Source: Ailurus styani
Lineage: Eukaryota > Chordata > Mammalia > Carnivora > Ailuridae
DNA length: 64,000 nucleotides
NCBI GenBank assembly: GCA_002007465.1
Contig: LNAC01000018.1
Span: 2,136,920 to 2,200,919 of the forward strand
Direction of reading: 5' to 3'
This document shows positions 53,758 through 64,000 of the stretch, in pieces. A model generated the notes under the pieces. The model did not search any database, was not told where the DNA came from, and saw nothing but the letters and a program-made list of their open reading frames with translations. Each line of letters starts with the position of its first letter. Position 1 is the stretch's first letter. The position numbers and the translations under genes are program-made.

Positions 53758-56035
53758 TGCCCCTGTCCTGGGCTCCTGTGGCGCAGTAGTGCTGGTAGCC
53801 ATTGCTGGTCCACCTGCAGTCAGACTCACCATTACATCCCAGGGCCTGGCACACAGCGCATGGGATATTTTTTGAATGACAAATGATGATCTATTGAGTA
53901 AACGGATTCTCGCCCCCACTGCATCTGCCCGCTCCTTCTCACCCTAGTGGCCTGCTGGGATTTGACGGCATCTGCCAGACCACACCCAGCAAGCACCACA
54001 GAGGAGTCCTAGCCAGGAAGGAGCGCATGGTAGAAGTCCTAGAGCCAGTTCTGTGACTTCAGTCCCACCCAGCCACCACCCAGGGGCCGACGATGCAAAG
54101 GTGAGCACTGCACGCCCATCCCTAAATCGGGCCACCTGCAAATTTACCTGGAGGCTGCAGCCAGGGCTGGAGGCCAGCTCCAGGGTCCCCACTGCACAGA
54201 CTCACCATTCAGAGGGGAGGGGACATGCCGTTCAGAGGGGAGGACCCTGAAACCGTCCTCTGATTCCTCATCTGACAGCTTCCTCCCCAGCATCAGAGGG
54301 GGGATGGGCAGGAGGAGGCAGGAGGGGAAAGTGGGCAAAAGCCAATCCCTTTGACCTGGTTCTCCTTGAGAACTGTGCGTCACTCTCGTTGCTGTCACCT
54401 GTGGGGCGTGAAAGGGGCCTTCAGAGCGAAGGAGAAGCTGGCCTGCCCCACGTGAACTTGCTATGTGGGTTCGTGTGAGGGGATCTGGGCCTCTTCCACG
54501 GCACCACAAACATCATAACCATGATTATTCCTCCTGATCTAGAAGCATCACTCCCTTTAATTATGGGGTGGGAGGTGCTGAGGGGGTGGCCTGAACGGAA
54601 TTCTGTACCAAGGAGGAAAAAACCTCAAACCAGAGAAGAGCAAACTCCTGCAAAGATTGGGAGAAGTCACGCCTGACCCTTTACAGTTACATCATTACAT
54701 CAGTTCCTTTGCTCAGCAGCCTTGTGAGGTGGGAGGGTGGGAACTGTCCCCCAGGGGAGCCCCAAGGGCAGAAGGCAGAGGGATACACTGGCCGGAGGTT
54801 CGGGAGACTCAGGCCTGCAGCAGGACTGAGTTTTCGGGGGCCTGAGCCTACGGTCCCCCTGGTCCTTCCTGGCTAGATGTCTACTTTATAATAGTTGGAT
54901 TCTGTCCCATCCAAGAAGATCCCAGGCTCTGGAGTTTTCTAGGAGGGTGGAAAGGGCGTCAGGGACTCTAGGAGCCAAAGTGATAGATATTGGGAGGCAG
55001 AGAGCTTGCCCTTCCCAGGAGCTGGAAGTCAGGCCTTGGGGCCTGCAAATATCATTACCCGAAAGAGACGTGTTTGGCTGTACAGAACTTTCAAGTCTTT
55101 AATGAAAACCAACCTGTTAATGCTTCAGGAATTTGCTGGTTGGCTCTGGGGCAGCCCAGTCCCCCTGCTTCCTTGGGGACGGAGTTTCCAGTAGAATCCA
55201 GCCAGATGTGTGCAGCTGGAGATGAACCTGCAGGCAGTGAGAGGGTAGTTCAAGGCGAGAGGGCCAGAGGGGGTTGGGGTGAACCCTCCAAGCTGCGGAC
55301 AGGCTCCAGGGGCTCAGAGCAGACACTAACATCCAGGGTAACAGCCCTGGCTGGCCAGCTACCGAAACCTAAAATGTGGCGGGGCGAAATGAGGAGGAGA
55401 GGTGAACGGAAGCGGGGAGCTGGGGATGGCCCTGGGGGGTGGGGGCAGCCATGGTGGACGGGTTCAGGACTCCCAGCTGCCTGCTGGGTCCCTTTCTCCA
55501 GCCTTTCCTTCTGCTCCAGATGTCCTTGCTGCCTCTGCCAGATGATGTCCTTCCCTTCCGTGAAGGCACTGCTCAGAAGCTTCCCCTCCCAAAGGAGACC
55601 CGTCTCTTCCCCAGACTCTCCCCGTGGGCTACTCTGAGTGGGTCCCCGTGCGAGCAGACGGACAGCCCACAGCTCCGGGCACAGCCCGGGAAACGCCTGC
55701 CCAGACCCACGAGGAGCCTCAGGTACAAACCCGCTGTCTTCCCAGATCTACAATCCTGCCTGTTCGAATACCCAGACCTGCACCCTCCCACCCTGCCCTC
55801 CACCCCCCGCTGCTCAGGACGGGATCCCACTCTTCATCCTGTCCCTGCCAGGACGTCTGCCCAGGCCACGGCCACTGCGATCCAGTCACTGATCCTTATT
55901 ATGATCAAAGTCCCTCGCGTGAGCACCTAGAGCAATTGACATATCACCGTCACCATTCACAGTTCAAACTTCTATTTAACTCCGAATTGCACTCTCCCCT
56001 TGACCCCGTTTTCTGATTCCAAAGCCTCCTCAGGG
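53758..56035. other. 2.3 kb GC-rich unique DNA, no gene recognised
   Basis: The longest frame is 215 codons (54990-55637, plus) with low-complexity composition and overlapping frames on the minus strand. It shows no family I recognise, so I do not call a gene. Confidence 0.45.
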
Positions 56036-56790
56036 GCTGTGGTAGCCCCTCTCCAAGATGGTCCCCATAACTCACCTCCTGGTGTTCACCCTCTGTGCCG
56101 TGTCCTCCTCCTCAGTGCCAGGATTGTTCGGTGTGAGCTGTGGAATATGGCAGAAGCGGGGGGTGTGCCACTTTTGAGATTCAGTCATAAAAGACACTGC
56201 AGCTTCTGTCTTGCTGGTTTTTCCCTCTTTCTCTCTCTCCGCACCCCTGTCTTCCTTTCTCTCTCTCATCACTGACTCTGGGGGAAGCCAGCTGCCAGTC
56301 ATGAGCAGTTCTAAGGAATGGAGGCTTCCTGCCAACAGCCACATGAGTGAGGCTATCCGAAGCAGGTCCTCCAGCCCCAGACGAGGCTTCAGGTGGCCTC
56401 AGCCCCGGCGGACACAAGGGAACATCACGAGAGGTCCCGAGCAGGGCCATGCAGCTAAGCTACTCCCGGATTCCTGCCCCTCAGAAGCTGTGTGAGACAA
56501 GAAGTGTTTGCCGTCCTAAGCTGCCAAGCTCTTGTCATTTTTTACTCGGGAGCTGGGGCCCAGCCGTGTTCAGCAGGGAGAATGGGGGATTGTACTCCCA
56601 GGACTGAGGCATGGCCCGGGAGAGAAGAGCTGCCCGCCCCCCACACCATCTGGGCTCGTTTCTGTCTAATGGCAGCAGCCTGTGCAGATGGAGGCCCCCG
56701 GCTGAATGGGGGAGTCCAGGCCAGGACACCTCTCCGTGTCACCCTGCTGTTGTCAAGGAACCCCATTCCTTGTTCAATAAATAGTAGCTG
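56036..56790 (+). mobile_element. MaLR/ERVL-type LTR-like repeat, sense
   Basis: GTGGAATATGGCAGAAGCGG, GAGATTCAGTCATAAAAGAC, GGGGAAGCCAGCTGCCAGTC, ACAGCCACATGAGTGAGGCT and AGAAGCTGTGTGAGACAAGA follow an old LTR I recognise by phrase order. Expected polyadenylation and end region decayed; the part beyond about 56540 is doubtful. Confidence 0.6.
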
Positions 56791-57354
56791 TTGCAGTCAC
56801 TGACTACATCATGCTCTTGGTTTGGGCCCCACTAGGGATTTCCTTTCATAGGCAGGTGTCAGGTTTTTGCAAGTTCCAGAAGATTTGGCTGATTGGAGCT
56901 AGCCTAGTTTGCGTGGGCAGAATCCATTGCGGGGGATGGAGCTGTTCCAGGCTGAGCAAGGCAGGTGCTGGTTGTGCAGGGTACCAAGGGGAACAGCCAG
57001 GACAGCGGGTCAGTGGCCTATCTTCCAAGTGACAATGGGTCCGGGAAGGAAGAGAATGTGGGCTGGTCAGTGGGCATACCAGGCTCACCAGGTCCATGTC
57101 CTCAGGACACACTGCCTGGTCAGAACTGGCTCGCACTATGGGTAAAGGGGCCCGAGGGGCTGTGGGGGTGGGCAGAGAGGGGACTGATTGCTGTAGAATC
57201 CAGTTCCATGGATAGTTCTGCCGGGCGGGGCCAGTTGTCCAGCCTTTCTCCGTCACTAGGAAACATTCCCACTCCAGGCACCATGAAGCAGTAAGCACCC
57301 TTCCAGCTGCAAGGCAGAAACCCAGCTCGACCCTGCCGATAAGCAACACGTATT
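56791..57354. other. Unique DNA, nothing recognised
   Basis: AATAAATAGTAG at 56776 may be the end of the upstream repeat. No exon identified. Confidence 0.45.
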
Positions 57355-57545
57355 TACAGTGTGTATTTCTCTATGCATAACTCCCTAATCCCCACCATGA
57401 CCTAGAGGTACATATTCTTTCTCCCATTCACGGATGAGGGGTACGAGGCAGACAGTGGACTCAACCAAGGTCCCTTTCCTGGTAAGTGGTAGAGCCAAGA
57501 TTTGGCCTTGGCAGCCTGGCTCCAAAGCCCATGTCCTAACCCCCC
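57355..57545 (-). mobile_element. MIR, antisense
   Basis: CCCATTCACGGATGAGGGGT, CAACCAAGGTCCCTTTCCTG and TGGTAGAGCCAAGATTTGG in complement order. Confidence 0.82.
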
Positions 57546-58034
57546 ACCAAGAGGAAAGTCCTAGAAGAGATTTTCCTTGAAGTATGCCTGCATCGGGAAG
57601 CTCAATGTTACCTGTCCCCAGTGCCTTTGCTGTTCCTCAGCCAGCTGTCAGTGTTGCCTTCAGTCTCATACCTCCTGATGTGGCCGCCAGCAGCTGAGGC
57701 CTACACTCCCCCAACTGCTCTAATGAAAGTCCCAGAAATGAGTCTCATATGTTCACTTCCAAGCCACACTCTGTGGCCCAAGCCATCCGATGCTCTAAAA
57801 AGCCAGAGTTGGGTCGCAGGCCCAACCTGGGAGCCAGGCCTGGAATCAGAACCCCAGGACCCCAGGACCTGGGAGTGGGGGGAGAGGATATTTGCCCAGA
57901 AGACAGGGGAAGAGGTGCTCCACAGGAAACATGTCTGAAAACGTGTCTGAAACAACATTATTTACTCCCAGTGGCTTTTAATGGGGGGGGGGATATAACA
58001 ACACCATTAAAGAATTTTCTAGAAACACCCCCCC
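57546..58034. other. Unique DNA, nothing recognised
   Basis: No exon or named repeat. Short G-run at 57984. Confidence 0.45.
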
Positions 58035-58035
58035 T

Positions 58036-58243
58036 GGGCGCCTGGATGGCTCAGTGGGTCAAAGCCTCTGCCTTCGGCTCAGGTCATGATCTCAGGGTCC
58101 TGGGATGGAGGCCCGCATCGGGCTCTCTGCTCGGCGGGGAGCCTGCTCCCTCCTCTCTCTCTGCCTGCCTCTCTGCCTACTTGTAATCTCTCTCTCTGTG
58201 TGTCAAGTAAATAAATAAAATCTTAAAAAAAAAAAAAGAAAGA
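58036..58243 (+). mobile_element. SINEC, sense, young mustelid type
   Basis: GGGCGCCTGGATGGCTCAGT head, GTCAAAGCCTCTGCCTTCGG body, AAATAAATAAAATCTTA tail and A-run. Confidence 0.96.
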
Positions 58244-58794
58244 AGCGCCCCCCCTTGCCACACCTAACATTACAGCTCTTTTTACTCTTACTTATTACCT
58301 CCAGGTATTCGTGTTCTTGTCTACACACATGTATCTTTTGAAATAGTACGATCCTCCTGTATGCAGGGAAGTCCTTGAGAGACAATAGTTAGCCTGGAGA
58401 CGGTGTGGCTGGTTCTTTTCATTGAAGACATCAGGGAATCATATCACTCTGAGCCTCTAACTTTAATCTTATTATCCCTGGGTGTTTTTGGTTGGCTGAT
58501 TGGTTGGTTTCCTGACGTTGGAATTTTGCCTTTTGGCTCTGTGGAAATGAGGGTGTCTTGTTCCTGGGGTACTGCGCAGCAAGCCTGGGAAGTGCCTGGT
58601 GGGAGGGCCAGCCCTGACCATCCCCTGCTCCATGCCACACGGGACGGCCTTGCCAGGACCCTGGGCAGAGCTGGTCCTTACACTTGGGCTCATCCTGTGT
58701 GAGTCCTTGGCCAAGTGCTTGCCTGGGTTGCCTGAGCGGATGGCCAGGATCCTTCTTTAAGCTAAGTGGTCGCAGTAGGGATAGTAAGCACAGT
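58244..58794. other. Unique DNA, nothing recognised
   Basis: Short frames on both strands without recognisable motifs. Confidence 0.45.
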
Positions 58795-58985
58795 GCACTT
58801 TTCAGAGCATGCTCTCTATTTGCCAGATGTTGTGCAAGGTCCTTCTGCACACCCTCTTTCACTGAACTCTTATAATGACGTTGTGATATAGACACTATCG
58901 TTGCCTTGTTTCCCACGTGAGGTTACATAACCTCATCAAGGTCACCCAGATAGGGAAGGTTCAGCCCTGATCTAAAGCCACCAGT
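58795..58985 (-). mobile_element. MIR, antisense
   Basis: TATTTGCCAGATGTTGTGCA, CACGTGAGGTTACATAACC, CATCAAGGTCACCCAGATAG in complement order. Confidence 0.8.
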
Positions 58986-59024
58986 CAGACGCCATGTTCA
59001 TAAGCACCTTGACAGGGGAAGCAG

Positions 59025-59250
59025 GAGGTGAAAGGGCATGGATTCTGGACCCAGACTTCCTGGGCATGTGGCTCTGAGTAGGTTACACAATGTCTCTGTG
59101 CCTTAGCTTCCTCATTTGTACAATGGGATAATTTCAGTACTTACTTCATAGGCTGTTATAAGGGTACATGGGTTAATGCTCATAAAATTCTTAGACTTTG
59201 GCCAAGCACAGAGTAAGTGCTCAGTAAACACTAGCTATTACCATTACCCT
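59025..59250 (+). mobile_element. MIR, sense, nearly full length
   Basis: GGATTCTGGACCCAGACTTC, TGTCTCTGTGCCTTAGCTTC, CTCATTTGTACAATGGGATA and AGAGTAAGTGCTCAGTAAAC in order. It forms a tail-to-head inverted pair with the preceding MIR. Confidence 0.92.
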
Positions 59251-61660
59251 GATGCGGTCTTGAAAAAGAGTCAATCTTCGACATAGGGTCTGAGGACCCA
59301 GTTCAAACAGGACACTGCTTGGCACTGGGATGCAGGAAGGAGAGACAGACCCAGAGGTATGTAGGTGAGATAACAGCCATGCAGAGTGAACACTAAAGTA
59401 GGGCAGACTCCGATTCATTCTACCATACTTGACAGACATGTGGTCAGAGGCAGAGGGGAAATTGTTTGACGCTCAGTGGAAATCTGGGAGGGCTTCAGGG
59501 AAGGGGCAGTTTTTGATTTAGACCTTGATAGAAGCCCAGGACCAGGTAGGCAGATGAGGAGGAGACATTTTAAACAGAGGCAAGGAGATAAAGAGACTTT
59601 GGGGTCCCGGCACGTGGCTAGAGGGTCAGTACTGGAACAGAAGGAGGGTGGGAAGAATGGACGGAGGAGTAGGAGTGAGGCAGGGCTCCAGGAACTTGGG
59701 CATGTTTGCTTAGAGAGGTTTTCTACCTCGTAGCCAAAGAGTGTTTATGAGAAAGCCCTACGGCCTGGCCGGGCCATACTCCATCCCGCCCCCACCCCCG
59801 CCACCCCATCTCTGTGTTCAGAGCCCAGGCAGGTCACAGCTCTGTCCACCGCCACCTGGGTGGGCTGCACTGCTCGGCACAGGGGCGCTGGCGTTCCCCA
59901 CCCGCACAGACCCCAGGAGGGAAAGCAATCACTGCGCTCAGACTTGATCCCTCTCCCAGGCCCCTTCCCTGAACAAAGCCAGCATTTACAGCTCGGGCGC
60001 TCTGGGGTAGGGTTACCCAGGCTGTTTATGACTTGGGATAGAGGATTTTCCTGGAGAGCAGAAGCCCCTTTCTGTCCCGTTTGAAAGCCATGTGGGGCCT
60101 TTTGAAAGAGTCTGGGTGATGGCATTCTGCCCTGAAAAATACGGCGAGGACCAGAAACTGGAAAGAAATCTGGTGGAGTCGTCCCTCCTTCCAGATTGGT
60201 GCTTAGGCCCGGACAGGACTCCCGGCTTTTAGAAATAGGGGGAGGCCCCAGAGAGTAGGGGTCTGGAACCCAGGGTACCCCAGCAGCAGGCCAGCCTGCT
60301 GGAAACAGGGAGAGGGTCTCCAGGTCCTGGCCCACATGGGCTGGGGCGTATCTCTCCTGCCCAGCCCGGGTGCTCCAGCTGCTGAAGGAGACGGGCCCAC
60401 AGGCCGGCTGAGCTCTGGAGGCCTTGTGCTCCCGTTGTGCCCACGTCTGCTGAAACCGCTGCAGGCCAGCAAGGGTGGGGGCTGCTTCCACTCTCCTTAC
60501 AAAGACTCGGGGCTGGCCTTTTGACTCCCAGGCCCCGATTGAAGGGCCCACCTCATCTCACACCCCCAAGGGCTGCCCAAGAATCCCAGGCCATGCAGAA
60601 CGATGGGTCATCTCTATCTAACACCTAGGTCCTCGCTGGAGCATGCCCCAAGCTGTCCCCACTTTCTACTGCACTCTGTGATTTGAGGGGCTCCAGAAAG
60701 ACCCTTTCCTTCTCCAAATCACTCCTCCAACGCTGCTGTGGTCCTGCTCGGGGGCTCAGGCATTTCCAAGGTCAGATTCATCACTTGGGGTTCAGGGACT
60801 ATGTATCCAGGAGGCTCCTCTTCTAAAGTGAGCGGCACATGGTAGGAAAGGCACTGATGAATGAGAGGGGCAGGGAGCTGGGCAAAGGAGACAGGGGCGA
60901 GTAGGATTTGGAAAATCCAGGAAAGAGAAGGGGTTTGGGAAACGCTTTGACAAGAGCTTAAAACCTGGTGGGCTGATGAGACACAAAGGAGAGGGAATAG
61001 GGGTAAGAAACGGAGCAGGAAATAAGAGGGACGAGAGAGAAGGCAGAGGGGTGGGAAGGGGAGGGGAGCAGGGAGAAGGAGGGTGGGAATGAGGGGTGGA
61101 GATGGTGGAAGGGAGAACAGAGAGGGCGAGGGAGGGGAACCAGAACGCATGTGAGGAGGGCAGGTCTCGGGACCTCTGCCCTCTGTCTGGAGTGTCCTGA
61201 TGGCAGGCCCTAGGGGCAGCCTGTGCTGCTCAGTGGGTCTTCTCCTCCAAGGTTCTGGGGTCCTCACCTGGGGAGGTGTTTGACCTGGGGCTGCTAGGGG
61301 CTTCTCATCTTCCACCTTTACCCACCAGCTATGACCTGCAATGAGTCTCTCTTTCCATTTTGGGAGAAAGAGAATATGAGTATTCCCAGGAAAGCTCATT
61401 AGCTCTGTAGCAGACTCTTGGCTACCTACCCAACAGACAGACACACACGCGTGCCCGCCTGCATACTCACATACACCCTCTAGACCTGCCAAGCCCCAAA
61501 CGGTAGGCATATTATGCCTACGGACACAGACACAATGCTTCCACTACTGCAGAAAGTTCTACCGCCCAGCCCAGCTCTAGGTCCTTGCCAGAACCCTGAT
61601 TTTGCTTAGGTGCTCACCTACCCGTGTGTTCTGGAAGGTGACACCCAAACGCGGATGCTG
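59251..61660. other. 2.4 kb GC-rich unique DNA, no gene recognised
   Basis: Two long minus-strand frames (59745-60551, 268 codons; 60719-61510, 263 codons) lie here. Both have biased Pro/Ser/Gly composition, and the second overlaps a GA-rich block at 61000-61140. No domain, signal peptide or conserved motif is recognisable. Confidence 0.45.
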
Positions 61661-61669
61661 ATTAGCCTG

Positions 61670-62015
61670 AGCAAATCTTGGCAATTCCTTATTCCTTGTC
61701 TGTGATGGACTTAGTCCTGGCCTGTGATGCTGCTTTGGCCAATGAGATACAAGAGGGATGCTGCTTGGGCATGAGGGGTAGTTTCTGGAACATCTTCCTC
61801 ACTAATAAGCAAAGACACCAGGCAGGAAACACCCTCCCTTCTTCCGTGAACTCCATCCTGCCTATGTGAACCCCCTGGAAATGTCGCAGTCACCCTGCCA
61901 CTTGCTGGCTGTGTCACTGAGCCCAAACTCACCAGCTCTGGGGGCTGGACTATAGGCCACGGGGTCTCATGTATTTCCCTCATGTTTTAGTTATGAATTG
62001 TCACTTGCCATCAAA
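61670..62015 (+). mobile_element. Old dispersed repeat (LTR-like), family unsure
   Basis: GCTGCTTTGGCCAATGAGAT and GGACTTAGTCCTGGCCTGTG resemble the common GCTTTGGCCAATG phrase of old LTR repeats. Diverged. Confidence 0.4.
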
Positions 62016-62046
62016 AGCATCCTAACACGTGTGACAGGTTTTTGGT

Positions 62047-62239
62047 TTTTTTTAAGAGTTATTTATCTATTTACTTGAGAGAGAGAGAGCAGGGGGAGGA
62101 GCAGAGGGAGAGAGCATCTCAAGAGACTCCCCACTGAATGCAGGGCCCAACATGGGGCTCGATCTCGTGACCCTGAGATCAGCACCCGAGCTGAAACCAA
62201 GAATCAGACGCTTAACTGACTGAGCCACCCGGGCACCCC
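62047..62239 (-). mobile_element. SINEC, antisense
   Basis: TTTTTTTTAAGAGTTATTTA start, GA-rich middle, head end GAGCCACCCGGGCACCCC. Confidence 0.95.
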
Positions 62240-62374
62240 CTATATGACAGTTTTTGATGAAAGAATTTATGAGCTAGCTTCTCTCTGCGTACTGAGCCAT
62301 GGGAGCTGACACAGGCACAAGACAGGGATTTAGTGGGGAGGCAAATATTTGACTTCCAGCAAATGAAAGAATAT

Positions 62375-62470
62375 TGAACTGAAACTTCTGCTAACTCACT
62401 GTGTGACCTTGGACAAGTCAAATAGTAGCTGTGAGGGTTAGTATTCACATCTGTGAATAGGGAGCATGCT
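62375..62470 (+). mobile_element. MIR fragment, sense
   Basis: CTAACTCACTGTGTGACCTT and GGACAAGTCAAATAG match the MIR core. Confidence 0.75.
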
Positions 62471-62610
62471 GGATCCTTCATAGAACAGGTGTGGCATCCA
62501 TGGTTGTTAAAATTATACGTGACACTAATCATCCTTTTCCTTTGCACAGCTGGTAAGTCATTTTGGTTGTCTGGTCTGTCAAACCCTACTGAGATAAGAA
62601 TTATTGCCAC

Positions 62611-62808
62611 ATGGGCGCCTGGGTGGCTCAGTGGGTTAAGGCCTCTGCCTTCGGCTCAGGTCATGATCTCAGGGTCCTGGGATCGAGCCCTGAGTCAGGC
62701 TGCCTGCACAGCAGGGAGCCTGCTTCCTTCTCTCTCTGCCTGCCTCTCTGCCTACTTGTGATCTCTCTCTCTCTGTCAAATAAATAAATAAAATCTTTAA
62801 AAAAAAAA
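62611..62808 (+). mobile_element. SINEC, sense, young mustelid type
   Basis: Flanks AGAATTATTGCCAC (62597-62610) and GGAATTATTGCTAC (62809-62822). Canonical head and CTGCCTACTTGTGATCTC tail. Confidence 0.97.
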
Positions 62809-62814
62809 GGAATT

Positions 62815-62930
62815 ATTGCTACCATTTTAGAGTCGAGGACACTGAGGCCCGGGATGCCTTAATCTTTGTCCAAGGCTCCAGCTGTCTGGTGACAAGAGCT
62901 GGGATTGCCACCTACTATCAGATCCTGGCT
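62815..62930 (-). mobile_element. MIR, antisense
   Basis: CATTTTAGAGTCGAGGACAC, TTTGTCCAAGGCTCCAGCTG and AAGAGCTGGGATTGCC in complement order. The young SINE lies at its left edge. Confidence 0.8.
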
Positions 62931-63221
62931 CGGTCTTCTCTGACCTGGGAGGGGCTGAGTGGCATTCATTCACCCTCTAGAGTGAGTTAGCTTCAGATGG
63001 TCCGGCTGGTGGTCACAACTGAAACCCAGGCCCTAGGCTAAAGAGGCTGTGGTTGGGGAGGGGAGGGGAACTGGAGAGGCCCAGAGACCCGGTTCCACCT
63101 GAAGCAGGCAGGCAGATGAGCCAGGCCCCGTGCTGTGCCTTGGGGAGGGTGCAAGGTCTGCCGCATTGGAGCTGAGGCGGGCACCTGTGAAGGTGCCCGG
63201 CATTGGGCAGAGTCCTGGCAG

Positions 63222-63412
63222 AGGCCTCAGGAGACCTGGGTTCAATTCCCAACTCTGCCCTTGTTAGCTGTGTGATCGGGGCAAGTTCCTTCATGGATTT
63301 GGGCCTCAGTTTCCCCACCTGCAAAATGGAAACAATAACCCTTGCCCATCCCATATTGATGTAACAAAGATCAGCTAAGGGGTTTATGAACTGCAAAGCA
63401 TTAGAGAAGTCT
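63222..63412 (+). mobile_element. MIR, sense
   Basis: GACCTGGGTTCAATTCCCAA, GCTGTGTGATCGGGGCAAGT, CCTCAGTTTCCCCACCTGCA and AACTGCAAAGCATTAGAGAA in order. Confidence 0.92.
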
Positions 63413-64000
63413 AGGGGATTGCTTTAAGGGCCAAAAGAACACCCAGAAGGAAAACCTAGATATATTGTCAGACAAAGCACAAGATCCCTCATATGGTGGG
63501 GTCTGGGTCCTACTTTGGGGTTACTAGGGACTAGTCCCAGCACCAGGAGACACAGCAGTTTGCCTGGTAAATGCTGACCAAAAACCGAAGCACAGAGGAG
63601 GGCAGCATGTGAAAAACCAACCCGCGGCGGCTGGGGGGCCGTTGATGAGGTGTGATCCCCAAAGTGCAAGACCTGAGGGGGTTCTGCAGAAAGCCTCCTG
63701 GCTTTGATCCCCCTTCTCTCATAAAATGTTATTTCTGCTCTTGGCTCCTCAAATTCCTAGACGGACGAATCAGTCTGGGCTGCCCGTGGAATTTGAAAAG
63801 AATAAGTCTTCAAAAAACCACACTTGGGAACAATGGTCACCAGAAGTGTCTGGGTCCCAGAGGAAAAACAAACACCCTGTCCCCAGATTGCAAGTGTTTC
63901 CCGAAACACCCTTCTACCTAATGCCTCCTGCCGCGAGCCCACCCAACAGTAGACAGGCCGGCTAATGAGGAGAGGTTTACCCCATGCTTCTGAGGCACGA
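63413..64000. other. Unique DNA to the window end
   Basis: No exon recognised. Overlapping frames at 63652-63965 on both strands show no known motif; a gene continuing beyond the window cannot be excluded. Confidence 0.45.

Noticed and set aside
58431..58916. 161-codon minus-strand open frame
   Set aside because: Extends from unique DNA into a MIR element at 58795; no recognisable protein family.
59745..60551. 268-codon minus-strand open frame
   Set aside because: Gly/Pro/Ser-rich with no recognisable motif, and several other long frames overlap it on both strands, as expected where stop codons are scarce.
60719..61510. 263-codon minus-strand open frame
   Set aside because: Composition reflects GC-rich and purine-rich DNA (Pro/Ser/Leu-rich stretch over a GA-rich block). 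No domain or family is recognisable, and overlapping frames are open too.

Overview
This window is non-coding DNA from a carnivoran mammal. About 27 copies of the tRNA-derived carnivore SINE (SINEC/Can-SINE) are scattered on both strands. The younger copies carry a body ('GTTAAAGCCTCTGCC...') and tail ('CTGCCTACTTGTGATCTC') that I associate with mustelids (ferret, mink, otter, badger) rather than dogs, cats or bears; that assignment is from memory. The rest is ordinary placental-mammal sequence: old L1, L2 and MIR, MaLR/ERVL-type LTRs, hAT-Charlie DNA transposons, microsatellites, and unique DNA of alternating base composition. I found no intact multi-exon gene, no functional tRNA, rRNA or miRNA gene, and nothing prokaryotic. 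There are two assembly gaps: 334 Ns at 5099-5432 and a single N at 35016.

Layout. 1-3.2 kb: AT-rich DNA with a 1.1-kb-spaced inverted repeat, an antisense L1 ORF2 fragment and a palindromic hAT element. 3.2-17.8 kb: GC-rich unique DNA with MIR, L2, LTR, SINE and LINE fragments, CTCF-like motifs at 5.66 and 16.74 kb, and two RFX X-box motifs at 14.9 kb. 17.8-20.5 kb: L1 remnants around a large TTCC/TTTC array with a 191-bp higher-order period. 20.5-25.4 kb: unique DNA, L2, MIR and an LTR-like repeat. 25.8-27.9 kb: a decayed hAT-Charlie transposon, itself hit by an L1 fragment and three SINEs. 28-33.3 kb: mixed, including a heavily decayed ~34-bp tandem array at 30.4-31.26 kb. 33.3-41.8 kb: a long, old, sense-strand L1 holding five SINEs, an NDUFA4 processed pseudogene, an antisense MaLR LTR and an unclassified ~0.55-kb insertion. 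41.8-46.2 kb: unique DNA, three tandemly placed SINEs and a second L1 with an internal deletion. 46.2-64 kb: GC-richer unique DNA with MIRs, L2, LTRs and SINEs, including a SINE inside the tail of another SINE inside a MIR.

The only gene-derived object I recognise with confidence is the NDUFA4 processed pseudogene (36138-36638). Long open frames elsewhere lie in GC-rich, simple-repeat or N-filled DNA, and none matches a protein family I know. I did not find a new biological system. The observations most worth checking are the decayed 34-bp array, the paired X-box motifs, the terminal inverted repeat, the 191-bp higher-order pyrimidine array, and the 38.15-38.70 kb insertion. Repeat family names come from recognising consensus sequence by eye, so subfamily labels are approximate.
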